Positions 16,663 to 25,043 of a DNA stretch of 30,885 nt are shown here, in pieces. The notes beneath the pieces are model-generated. The model made no database searches. It was not told where the DNA came from and saw only the letters and a list, made by a program, of their open reading frames with translations. The first letter of the stretch is position 1; each line of letters starts with the position of its first letter. The stretch spans positions 1 to 30,885 of the forward strand of contig JAIESC010000182.1 in assembly GCA_019746355.1 (NCBI GenBank). Reading direction: 5' to 3'. Position numbers and translations under genes: made by a program. The stretch comes from Xanthobacteraceae bacterium (GTDB lineage Bacteria > Pseudomonadota > Alphaproteobacteria > Rhizobiales > Xanthobacteraceae).

Positions 16663-17652
16663 GTGCCAAAAAACATCCCCCTCACCCTCGCCTGCGGCAA
16701 CTACGAGATCGTGCGCTCGCTGCTCGATGGCACGGTTGCGCCGGATGGCATCGACCTCACCATCCTGACCGACATGGACTCCACGACGCGGCATTGGCGC
16801 TTCCTGCGCGAGGGCCAGTTCGACGTGGCCGAGACCTCGTGCTCGTCCTACATCGTCGCGCGCGACAAGGGCATGCCGATCACCGCGATCCCGGTGTTCC
16901 TGCATCGAAGGTTCCGGCACGGCTTCGTGTTCATCAACACGACCAAGGGCATCAAGAAACCGACTGACCTGATCGGCAAGAAGATCGGCATCAAGTCGTT
17001 TCTCGTCACCGCGATCCACTGGATGCGCGGCATCCTCGAGCATGAATACGGCGTCTCGCACAAGGCGGTCGAGTGGGTCGCCGAGCTCGACGAGGACGTC
17101 GACTTCACCCCGCCGCCGGACCTGAAGATCACGCGGCTGCCGCACAACAAGTCGGTCGAGGACATGCTCGCCGAAGGCGAGGTCGACGCGCTGATCCACT
17201 CCGACATCATCAAGCCGATGGAAGCCGGCGACCCGCGGGTCGGGCGGCTGTGGCCGGACTACAAGGCCGAGGAGATGCGGTTCTACAAGAAGACGCAGAT
17301 CTTCCCGATCATGCACGTGATGGGCATCCGCCAGGAGATCGTCGACCGCCACCCCTGGGTGCCGGTCAACCTGTTCCACGCCTTCGAGCGGTCGAAGGCC
17401 ATCGCCATGCGGCGCATGGAGAACCCGCGCATCGTCCCGCTCGCCTGGTATCTCGAGGCCTGGAACGAGCAGCAGGAGGTGCTCGGCCACGACCCGTGGG
17501 AATACGGTCTCGGCGACAAGAACCGCCACACGATGGAAACGATCGCCGGCTATTCCCACGAACAGGGCCTGACCAAGCGCCGCTGGACCTGCGACGATCT
17601 TTTCACCAGCGTTTTCCAAGGAAGAAAGCGCGGCGACGAATTCCGCATTTGA
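16663..17652 (+). CDS. 4,5-dihydroxyphthalate decarboxylase-like / ABC substrate-binding-fold protein, GTG start
   Basis: The 329-residue protein resembles the Pht5-like group, named from 4,5-dihydroxyphthalate decarboxylase, which shares the binding-protein fold of NMT1/TauA proteins. It begins LACGNYEIVRSLLDGTVAPDG and continues FDVAETSCSSYIVARDKG and IPVFLHRRFRHGFVFIN. Further on are DLIGKKIGIKSFLVTAIHW and MRGILEHEYGV. There is no signal peptide. The GTG at 16663 is chosen because an aaggaag ribosome site lies about 7 bp upstream and the family start aligns there. No partner transporter genes lie near; pyrE follows after 53 bp. It may be a cytoplasmic decarboxylase or an orphan binding protein; the sequence does not decide. 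Confidence 0.85.
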   Translation: MPKNIPLTLACGNYEIVRSLLDGTVAPDGIDLTILTDMDSTTRHWRFLREGQFDVAETSCSSYIVARDKGMPITAIPVFLHRRFRHGFVFINTTKGIKKPTDLIGKKIGIKSFLVTAIHWMRGILEHEYGVSHKAVEWVAELDEDVDFTPPPDLKITRLPHNKSVEDMLAEGEVDALIHSDIIKPMEAGDPRVGRLWPDYKAEEMRFYKKTQIFPIMHVMGIRQEIVDRHPWVPVNLFHAFERSKAIAMRRMENPRIVPLAWYLEAWNEQQEVLGHDPWEYGLGDKNRHTMETIAGYSHEQGLTKRRWTCDDLFTSVFQGRKRGDEFRI

Positions 17653-17705
17653 CGGGCCGTGAAACCCCGCATAGGACCTGAGATCGACAGGGGTGGTGGA
17701 CCACG

Positions 17706-18407
17706 ATGACCCAGGGCCTCGGATTTACGGACCGCAAGGTGATGGCCGAGCTGACGGCCAAGATGCTGCTCGAGGTGGAGGCCGTCCGCTTCATGGACGA
17801 CAAGCCGTTCATCTTCACGTCGGGCTGGGCGAGCCCGGTCTACACCGACTGCCGGCGGCTGATCTCGTTCCCACGCGTGCGCCAGACGCTGATCGACTTC
17901 GGCGCCGCGACCGTGTTCCGCGACGTGGGCTTCGAGCAGTTCGACACGGTGGTGGGCGGTGAGACCGCGGGCATACCCTTCGCGGCCTGGATGGCGGACC
18001 GGATGATGCTGCCGATGCAGTATGTGCGAAAGAAGCCCAAAGGCTTCGGCCGCAATGCGCAGATCGAGGGGCACCTCGAGCCCGGCCAGCGCGTGCTGCT
18101 GGTCGAGGACCTCACCACGGACGGCCGCAGCAAGGTCAACTTCTGCAACGCGTTGCGCGCGGCGGGGGCGACCGTCGAGCATATCTTCGTGATCTTCTTC
18201 TACGGCATCTATCCGGAGAGCGAGAAGATCCTCCGCGACCTCAACATCAAGCTGCATCACCTGTGCACCTGGTGGGACGTGCTGGCGTTTGCCAAGACCT
18301 GCGGCCAGTTCGACCCGATCAAGCTGCAGGAGATCGAGAAGTTCCTGCACGATCCCGCCGGATGGTCGACGGCGCATGGCGGCGTGTCGCAGGCGGCCGC
18401 CGAGTAA
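17706..18407 (+). CDS. pyrE: Orotate phosphoribosyltransferase
   Basis: The 233-residue enzyme joins orotate and PRPP to give orotidine 5'-phosphate in pyrimidine synthesis in the cytoplasm. The PRPP-binding motif is [13 protein letters not shown], at about residues 135-147. The orotate/PRPP loop region includes [17 protein letters not shown], and [16 protein letters not shown] is the conserved early segment. It is about 20-40 residues longer than the compact E. coli type, with the extra length in a C-terminal helix and tail ([19 protein letters not shown]). The ATG at 17706 follows a G-rich stretch (ggggtggtgg). The CoxG-family gene begins 30 bp after its stop, so pyrE, the coxG-like gene and idi may be transcribed together. 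Confidence 0.93.
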   Translation: MTQGLGFTDRKVMAELTAKMLLEVEAVRFMDDKPFIFTSGWASPVYTDCRRLISFPRVRQTLIDFGAATVFRDVGFEQFDTVVGGETAGIPFAAWMADRMMLPMQYVRKKPKGFGRNAQIEGHLEPGQRVLLVEDLTTDGRSKVNFCNALRAAGATVEHIFVIFFYGIYPESEKILRDLNIKLHHLCTWWDVLAFAKTCGQFDPIKLQEIEKFLHDPAGWSTAHGGVSQAAAE

Positions 18408-18437
18408 CCTCACACAGTCACGAGTAACGTTGAGCCA

Positions 18438-18992
18438 ATGGAATTCGACAATTCATTCGAGGTGCCGCTGCCGCCGGATGAGGCCTGGCCGGTGCTGATG
18501 AACGTCCAGGGCATCGCGCCGTGCATGCCGGGCGCGCAGCTCACCGAGGTGGTCGACGACAAGACCTACAAGGGCAATATCGGCGTGCGGCTTGGACCGG
18601 TGGCGCTGACCTTTGCCGGCACGGTGGTGTTCGAGGAGATCGACAACGCCGGCTATTCGGCGCGGGTGCGCGCCCAGGGCAACGACGCCAAGGGCCGCGG
18701 CTCGGCGCAGGCCAAGGCGACGTTCCGGCTGGAGCCTTCGGCCACGGGCTCCAAAGTGCTGGTGCACACTGACCTCTCGCTCTCGGGCGCGGTCGCGCAA
18801 TACGGCCGCGGCGTCGGCATGATCCAGGCCACGGCCTCGGCGCTGATGAACCAGTTCGCCAACAACCTGAAGAAACAGTTGGCCGATCCTTCGGCGGCGC
18901 AGGCGGCTAAGCCGATCTCCGCGGGCAAGCTCGCGGGCCAGGTGGCATGGACCGCCATCAAGGACAAGCTCGGCGGGAAATCCGACGGATGA
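18438..18992 (+). CDS. CoxG-family SRPBCC-domain protein (carbon monoxide dehydrogenase subunit G-like)
   Basis: The 184-residue protein has the START-like fold of the CoxG/DUF1857-type group. Typical signs are FDNSFEVPLPPDEAWPVLMNV, the acidic-Cys-Pro stretch APCMPGAQLTEV and KGNIGVRLGPVALTFAGTV. CoxG proteins are tied to the maturation or membrane placement of CO dehydrogenase, yet many homologues stand apart from any cox operon, as here; no coxSLM genes are in the window. The last 35 residues (AQAAKPISAGKLAGQVAW) may form an amphipathic membrane-touching tail, seen in CoxG relatives. Its stop overlaps the idi start in ATGA, so the two are translationally coupled. The role here is not known. 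Confidence 0.88.
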   Translation: MEFDNSFEVPLPPDEAWPVLMNVQGIAPCMPGAQLTEVVDDKTYKGNIGVRLGPVALTFAGTVVFEEIDNAGYSARVRAQGNDAKGRGSAQAKATFRLEPSATGSKVLVHTDLSLSGAVAQYGRGVGMIQATASALMNQFANNLKKQLADPSAAQAAKPISAGKLAGQVAWTAIKDKLGGKSDG

Positions 18993-19534
18993 CCGGCTCT
19001 GCCGACAACGATCCAGTGATCCTGGTCGATGCCGATGACGTTCAGGTCGGCACCGCGGGCAAGCTCGACGCCCACCAGCGCGGCTTGAAGCACCGCGCGA
19101 TCTCGGTGCTCATTCGCAACTCGCAAAACGAATTCCTGCTGCAGCGGCGCAATCCGGCGAAGTACCACTCCGGCGGACTTTGGACCAATGCCTGCTGCAG
19201 CCATCCGCTGCCGGGCGAGGCCGTGGCGGACGCGGCGCGGCGGCGGCTTTCGCAGGAGATGGGCTTCGCCTGCGCGATCGAGCCGCTGTTCGTCTACCAG
19301 TACAACGAGCCGGTGCCCGGCGGGCTGATTGAGAACGAGGTCGTGCACGTGTTCGGCGGCCGGCACGACGGCGCGATCAAGCCCGATCCCGCCGAGGTCG
19401 GCGAGTGGAAGTGGATCGGCTATCCGGCGCTGATCGCCGACATGAAGGCGCGGCCGGAGGCGTATACGGTCTGGTTCCGGCACTATGTCGCCAAGCACGG
19501 CGACATGCTGGCCCGGTGGATGACCGGGCATTGA
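18989..19534 (+). CDS. idi: Isopentenyl-diphosphate delta-isomerase, type 1
   Basis: The 181-residue Nudix-fold enzyme interconverts isopentenyl and dimethylallyl diphosphate, feeding all isoprenoids including the hopanoids made by the operon at 26891-30885. The catalytic cysteine is Cys70 in TNACCSHP and the acid is in ENEVVHVF (Glu115/Glu117). Metal-ligand histidines are His29 and His35 within AHQRGLKHRAIS, and the Nudix-like helix is ADAARRRLSQEMGF. Length and motifs fit the E. coli Idi type. The ATG at 18989 overlaps the CoxG-family stop by four bases, which selects this start. Most alphaproteobacteria make isoprenoids by the MEP route, where Idi is dispensable and only balances the two products. 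Confidence 0.95.
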   Translation: MTGSADNDPVILVDADDVQVGTAGKLDAHQRGLKHRAISVLIRNSQNEFLLQRRNPAKYHSGGLWTNACCSHPLPGEAVADAARRRLSQEMGFACAIEPLFVYQYNEPVPGGLIENEVVHVFGGRHDGAIKPDPAEVGEWKWIGYPALIADMKARPEAYTVWFRHYVAKHGDMLARWMTGH

Positions 19535-19572
19535 GCCCGATAGGCATTTTTCGGCGAGCACACTCTCACGCC

Positions 19573-19720
19573 GCCATCCTGAGGTGCCCGCCGTAGGCGG
19601 GCCTCGAAGGATACGGCCCCAGTCGGCGCAACATCCGGGCGTCGCCCTTCGAGGGCCGCGCCATAGCGCGTCGAAGACGCGCGTAAACGCGCTACCGGCG
19701 CGGCCGCCTCAGGGTGACGG
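19573..19720. repeat. Composite palindromic repeat element
   Basis: This 148-bp gap element has nested inverted repeats. The left arm contains cccgcc-gta-ggcggg and cctcgaaggat; its right part contains cccttcgaggg and cctcagggtgacgg. An inner stem pairs gccgcgcc (19655-19662) with ggcgcggc (19697-19704), enclosing tagcgcgt/acgcgcta. The inner core is shared with 16488-16533. Such elements are common between convergent genes in this bacterial group. It lies between idi and the convergent M24 gene and may act as terminator for both. Confidence 0.65.
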
Positions 19721-19761
19721 GCAGAGAGCGCCCGAGCCGAGCCACGATGCGGCGCGTGGCT

Positions 19762-20949
19762 CTACATCACCTCAAAAATCTTCCGCTCGGTCTTGTGGAT
19801 GCGGTCGGTGCTGTTGCCGGCGACGATGTAGTTGTCGCAGACCATCACGAACAGGTTCGGTGTCTCGAAGCCCGGATGCACCGCAAGGCACATGCCCGGC
19901 TCGATCTGCATCGGCTCGTCCACGCGGATGAGCGGGCGCTCGACCATGTCGTAGCCCTGGCCGTGGCTGTAGAGCCGCAACTCCGGCGGCAGCCCCCTCG
20001 CCTTCATGAACTCGTCGTGCTGCCGCGCGATCTCGCGGCATGACGCGCCGGGCTTGAGCAGGCTTGCCGAATAATCCTGCGCCTCGACCGTCTGCGCGAA
20101 GCTGTCCTTCAGCTCCTGCGACGCCTTCCCCAGCACGATGGTGCGGCCGACCTCGGTGAAGTAACCGCCCGGGCCGTTCACCTCGACCAGGAAGGTCATG
20201 TGATCGCCCTTCTGCAGCACGCGGTCCTGGAAGTGCCGGCCCATCAGGAGCGACGGCTTGCCGACCGGATTCGACGCGCCGAGGTAGATCCCTTGAGACG
20301 AGCCTTGGGTCCAGCCGTAACCATAGGCCATGGCGGTGACGTCGACGTCGCGCATGCCGGGCTTGATCTCCTTCACCACCTTATCGAACACCTTGTCCTG
20401 CATCTCGGCCGAGCGGCGCAGCAGCTCCAGCTCCTCCGGCCCCTTGATCGCGATCAGCCGGTCGATCTGCTCGGTGATGTCGATGACCTTCAGCCCCTCG
20501 AAGCCTTCGAGGATGCCGTTCACCAGCTTGTGCGGCATGGTCTCCGGCAGCACGAAGCCGATGGTCTTGTAGCCGCGCTCCTTGATGACCTCGCGCACGA
20601 TCTCGGCATGATAGCCGGTGGTGTAACGCACCGACGAGAAGAACGGCGTGAAGCGGAATTCGCCGACGCCGCGATGATATGGATCCTTGCCGTCGAGCTT
20701 GCGGCCGCCGCCGAAGTTGCCCTGCTGCACGATGGTCATCAGGTCATCGGCGTGGAACACCACGGTCCGGCCGTAGCCGTTATGGGTCGGAATGTCGGTG
20801 AACCAGCGGGCGTGCCCGCCGAGCCAGTCCTCGGTGTGATAAGCCACCAGCGCCTGGATGCCGCGCTCGCGCATCAGCTTGCGGACCGCGTCCCAACGGC
20901 GGTTCATCTCCGCGTCAGAAACGCGGACGGCAACACGTTCGGTCGTCAT
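19762..20949 (-). CDS. M24 (creatinase/aminopeptidase P-like) family protein with altered metal site
   Basis: The 395-residue chain has the creatinase N-terminal domain (about 10-150) and the pita-bread domain (about 165-390). The second is marked by GASNPVGKPSLLMG, KGDHMTFLVEVNGPGGYFTEVGRT, LYSHGQGYDMVERP and IEPGMCLAVHPGF. M24 peptidases usually bind two metals through Asp, Asp, His, Glu, Glu. Here the first two positions appear to be Glu (LVEVNG, FTEVGRT), the His in SHGQG is kept, and the usual Glu of EPG is His (VHPGF). This suggests a metal-free creatinase-like hydrolase or a strongly altered metal site. No signal peptide is seen. It starts 36 bp after the UDP-glucuronate decarboxylase stop, so the two may share a transcript. 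Confidence 0.85.
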   Translation of the reverse strand: MTTERVAVRVSDAEMNRRWDAVRKLMRERGIQALVAYHTEDWLGGHARWFTDIPTHNGYGRTVVFHADDLMTIVQQGNFGGGRKLDGKDPYHRGVGEFRFTPFFSSVRYTTGYHAEIVREVIKERGYKTIGFVLPETMPHKLVNGILEGFEGLKVIDITEQIDRLIAIKGPEELELLRRSAEMQDKVFDKVVKEIKPGMRDVDVTAMAYGYGWTQGSSQGIYLGASNPVGKPSLLMGRHFQDRVLQKGDHMTFLVEVNGPGGYFTEVGRTIVLGKASQELKDSFAQTVEAQDYSASLLKPGASCREIARQHDEFMKARGLPPELRLYSHGQGYDMVERPLIRVDEPMQIEPGMCLAVHPGFETPNLFVMVCDNYIVAGNSTDRIHKTERKIFEVM

Positions 20950-20985
20950 GGAAAGCTGCTCCGGCTGGTGAATACGCGCGGCCGG

Positions 20986-22011
<1,026 letters not shown>

Positions 22012-22062
22012 GCCGACCCCGCGTCTCCCTCAACCGGTTCCCTCAGAGGTGGACCAGTTTGG

Positions 22063-22077
22063 TTAACGCGGAGTTAA
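22063..22077 (-). promoter_or_regulatory. Candidate CtrA-binding site
   Basis: On the minus strand this reads TTAA, seven bases, TTAA, then a C at 22062, giving TTAA-N7-TTAAC, the consensus for the alphaproteobacterial cell-cycle regulator CtrA. It is 52-66 bp upstream of the UDP-glucuronate decarboxylase start, on its coding strand. It also lies past the 3' end of the small exported-protein gene. This is a motif match only, in a GC-rich genome where such AT-rich words are rare by chance. Confidence 0.45.
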
Positions 22078-22112
22078 GGATTGGGCCGCCGGTGCCGGTG
22101 GCGGCGGGCCGG

Positions 22113-22346
22113 CTAGTCCGCCTGCTGCTGCGATGCCTGACAGGCCGGCAGGTGCTCGATGCAGAGGAAGCTTTCAGCCGAAGGCCCCCAGATCCGCAGG
22201 CTCATCTCGAGGCCTGCAAGCGGCGACGTCTTCAGCGACTTCGGCAAGCCGAACAGCGACGCATCGGCATGTTGCCCGAGCGCCAGCACGCACAGCGCCA
22301 CGAGCAGCACGATCCCGGCGGTTTTCTTGGTGGTCTTCTTGGACAC
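22113..22346 (-). CDS. Small exported protein, unrecognised
   Basis: The 77-residue product has a clear signal peptide: a lysine-rich head (MSKKTTKKT) and a hydrophobic core (AGIVLLVALCVLALG), with likely cleavage after HADA near residue 29. The mature part of about 48 residues contains two cysteines (SFLCIEHLPACQ) that could form a disulfide, and ends QASQQQAD. No family was recognised. The signal-region cysteine does not sit in a good lipobox. It stands 117 bp from the RND gene's stop and its own start region (22347-22463) may hold a promoter. Gene call supported by the signal peptide and clean frame; function unknown. Confidence 0.7.
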   Translation of the reverse strand: MSKKTTKKTAGIVLLVALCVLALGQHADASLFGLPKSLKTSPLAGLEMSLRIWGPSAESFLCIEHLPACQASQQQAD

Positions 22347-22463
22347 AGCCCGTCTCCCGGATTTCCCCGACAGGCCGGACTATGCAGCGCAAACGTCTGC
22401 AATCCCGTTGGAATTTGCGGTCGACTTTTAGGCGACGAATTATCGGGGCGTTAACCGCACCGG

Positions 22464-24836
22464 CTAGCCCGCAGGCCTGCCGAACCTCCGGGCGATCTGG
22501 TTCACGTACATCGCCGTCGGCCGCAGGATCAGCAGGTCGGCGACCAGCGCCGCCATCATCGAGAAGGCGCTGAGCCAGCCGAACAGCCGCAGCGACGGCA
22601 GGTCCGAGAACACCATCACCGCAAGTCCGCACGACAGCACCACCGAGGTCAGGATCAGCGCCGGTCCGACCAGGATGGTCGCCTGCTCGACCGAGACGCT
22701 GGGATCGAGGCCCGGTCTGCTCTCCAGCCGCAGCCGGTTGAGGAAGTGGATCGTCGCGCTGAGCCCCAATCCGAACGACACGGTCAGCGCCACGACGCTG
22801 GCGAACTGCAGGCCCTCGCCGAGAAGCCAGAGCACGGTGCCGGACATCACCACCGGGAAGATGCCGGGCAGGATGCTCACCACCATGACGGCAAAAGAGC
22901 GGAAGGCGAGCCCGATGAAGGCGGCGACGAAGATGATCTCGATGGTCAGCGCGCGGTTGAGCTTGCCGATCATGTCGGCGCTGTTGCGCGCGGCGATCGC
23001 CGCGAGCCCGGTCACCGCGATCTCGTAGCCGGGATGCGCCTTGCGCACGACATCGAGCGCGTTGTCGAGCTTCTCGACCACCGGCAGCAACTGGCTCGCA
23101 TCGACGTCGGGGATGCGTCCCGACACGACGACCGCGTCCTTCTCGGCGGAAATGAAGCGGCGCGTCAGGTGCTCGGGCAGGATGTCGACATACTGCTTGA
23201 GCGTTTCGAGGTCGGCTTTGCCAGCCTTTTCGGCGAGCCAGCGCCGCAGTGAGTCGAGCGACCAGACGTTGCCGACGCCGGCCTGCTTCTCGACGATGGT
23301 GTGGACCGCGGCAATCGCCGACAGCGTCGGCGCATCGTAAAGCCCCGCGCCTTTCGGCAATTCGATCAGGATGTCGATCGGATTGGCCCCGGTGAGCTTG
23401 GCGTCGAGCCGGCCCGAGGCCTCGACCGCCTGCCGCTTGTCCGGCACCTGGTCGGCGAGGCGATAGCGCGGCTCGAGCGTGGCGTAGATGACGGACAGCC
23501 CCACAACCACCAGCAGCCCGATCAGGCTGTAGAGTCCCGGATGGCTGACCATGCGCCGGGCGATCCAGCTGCAGAAGCTCCGCAGCACCTGGACGCCGAA
23601 GTCGGAGCCCTTGGTCTCGACGGAAAATTTCGCTTCCTTGCGGATCAGGAGCACACCGAGCACCGGCACCAGCGACAGCACGCCAAGGAGAGCGATGACG
23701 GTTGCCATCAGGCCGGCTTCGCCGAAGGTGCGGATCAGGTCCGAGCTCGAGAACATCAGCGCGATGAACGAAATGCCCGCGGTGCCGTGGGTCAAGACGC
23801 AGGCCGGGCCGACCACCAGCACCGCCTCGCGGAACGCCTGGTACTTGTCCATCCCGGCGATCAGCCGGTCGCGCGCCGCGAACGTGAGCTGCATGCTGTC
23901 GGAAAAGCTGATCACCATGATCAGCGGCGTCATCACGTTGAGGAACATGTTGAGGCTGAAATTCAGCCAGCCGAACGCGCCGAGCGACAGCAGGATGGCG
24001 ATCAGCGGCGGCGCGGCGGCGATGATCATGAACGACACGCGCCGGAAGAAGGCGATCGCGATCAGACAGCCGGCGACGAAGCCGATGGTGTTGTAGAGCA
24101 TGCTGTCGCGCTCGACCGCGTTGCGGATCTCAAGCTGCATGGTCGGCACGCCGGCGAGCTGGGCGGTGAGGCCGGTCGAGCCGAGGTCCTCCTGCATGGT
24201 CTTGCGGATTTCACCGATCGTGGTGTTCAGCCCCTTGCCGCCGACGATCTGGGGATCGAGCGCGAGCACGATCAGCGCCAGCGTGCCGTCCTCGGACAAG
24301 AGCTTGCCGCGGATGATCTCGTTCGAGAGGACGCGCTGCACCAGCGCGTCGTAGGTCGCGCCGGTCGGCAGTTCCTCGGGAAACACCGGCGCGGGAAGCC
24401 TGCCCGGCTCCGGCGGCTGGCGCGCCGAGAACAGCGAGATCAGGCCGCGCACGCTGTCGATCAGTTGCAGGTCGGTGACAAGGTCGCGGAGCTTCTCGAT
24501 CGACTCGCGCGCCATCAGGTTCTTGCCCTCGACCACGACGAGGACGTCGTATTCGGTCGACGGAAAGCGCTTCGTCACCTCTTCATACTGGCGGTATTCC
24601 CTGGTGTCGGAGCGAAACAACTGGCTGAGCGAGTCGTCGACCTTCAGCCGCTCGATGCCCAGCGCCGCGACCAGGCACAGCAATGCCAGAACGATTGCGG
24701 ACAGGATCGGAGCGCCGAGGGGAATGAGGCCGATCCGTTCAATGCCATAGGCAAGATTGTGCAGCTTCCGCGGGGCGGGAGTTGCGCCGGGAGTTCCTTG
24801 GGCTGCCACATTCGGCGAGGAATCTTGTGTGGACAC
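22464..24836 (-). CDS. RND/MMPL-family exporter (HpnN-like)
   Basis: The 790-residue protein has about twelve membrane segments: one at about 43-62, five at about 245-420, one near 445-465 and five in 640-785. Two large periplasmic loops follow the first and seventh. This is the RND superfamily plan. The conserved SFSDSMQLTFAARDR segment follows the fourth helix and the matching second half has SFGLGLSATIHFLNRLR. The SSD-like MMPL/HpnN group moves lipids; HpnN exports hopanoids to the outer membrane in related bacteria and is usually somewhat longer (about 860). Here the gene is separated from the hpn operon by one divergent gene, which supports but does not prove that role. The first 35 residues are disordered and cytoplasmic. 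Confidence 0.85.
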   Translation of the reverse strand: MSTQDSSPNVAAQGTPGATPAPRKLHNLAYGIERIGLIPLGAPILSAIVLALLCLVAALGIERLKVDDSLSQLFRSDTREYRQYEEVTKRFPSTEYDVLVVVEGKNLMARESIEKLRDLVTDLQLIDSVRGLISLFSARQPPEPGRLPAPVFPEELPTGATYDALVQRVLSNEIIRGKLLSEDGTLALIVLALDPQIVGGKGLNTTIGEIRKTMQEDLGSTGLTAQLAGVPTMQLEIRNAVERDSMLYNTIGFVAGCLIAIAFFRRVSFMIIAAAPPLIAILLSLGAFGWLNFSLNMFLNVMTPLIMVISFSDSMQLTFAARDRLIAGMDKYQAFREAVLVVGPACVLTHGTAGISFIALMFSSSDLIRTFGEAGLMATVIALLGVLSLVPVLGVLLIRKEAKFSVETKGSDFGVQVLRSFCSWIARRMVSHPGLYSLIGLLVVVGLSVIYATLEPRYRLADQVPDKRQAVEASGRLDAKLTGANPIDILIELPKGAGLYDAPTLSAIAAVHTIVEKQAGVGNVWSLDSLRRWLAEKAGKADLETLKQYVDILPEHLTRRFISAEKDAVVVSGRIPDVDASQLLPVVEKLDNALDVVRKAHPGYEIAVTGLAAIAARNSADMIGKLNRALTIEIIFVAAFIGLAFRSFAVMVVSILPGIFPVVMSGTVLWLLGEGLQFASVVALTVSFGLGLSATIHFLNRLRLESRPGLDPSVSVEQATILVGPALILTSVVLSCGLAVMVFSDLPSLRLFGWLSAFSMMAALVADLLILRPTAMYVNQIARRFGRPAG

Positions 24837-24958
24837 GGAGGTTCCTTCGGGCTTGTCCTGCCTTGAGGCGATATGACGCTATTTCGGTCGGGTTGGAGAT
24901 AGACCAAATCAGGGGGATCGGCGGCGGCGTCCGTGTTGTACACTGATTGGCGGCGGCT

Positions 24959-24983
24959 GGAACCTGGAGTAGGGCCGGTCGTT
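24959..24983 (+). promoter_or_regulatory. Candidate EcfG-type stress promoter
   Basis: GGAAC (24959-24963) and CGTT (24980-24983) stand 16 bp apart, matching the GGAAC-N16/17-CGTT consensus of the alphaproteobacterial general stress sigma factor EcfG. The downstream gene at 25044 begins 60 bp after the -10 element. The match is perfect in both boxes, but chance occurrence cannot be excluded. Confidence 0.5.
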
Positions 24984-25043
24984 GTTTTCTTTGGACAACA
25001 TTTGGGGCTTCGCTATGAAATTCCAGTGAAGCGGAGGCGGTCG

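Noticed and set aside
23301..24866. 521-codon plus-strand frame opposite the RND gene
   Set aside because: His/Arg/Asp-rich antisense translation; the minus-strand frame has twelve membrane segments.
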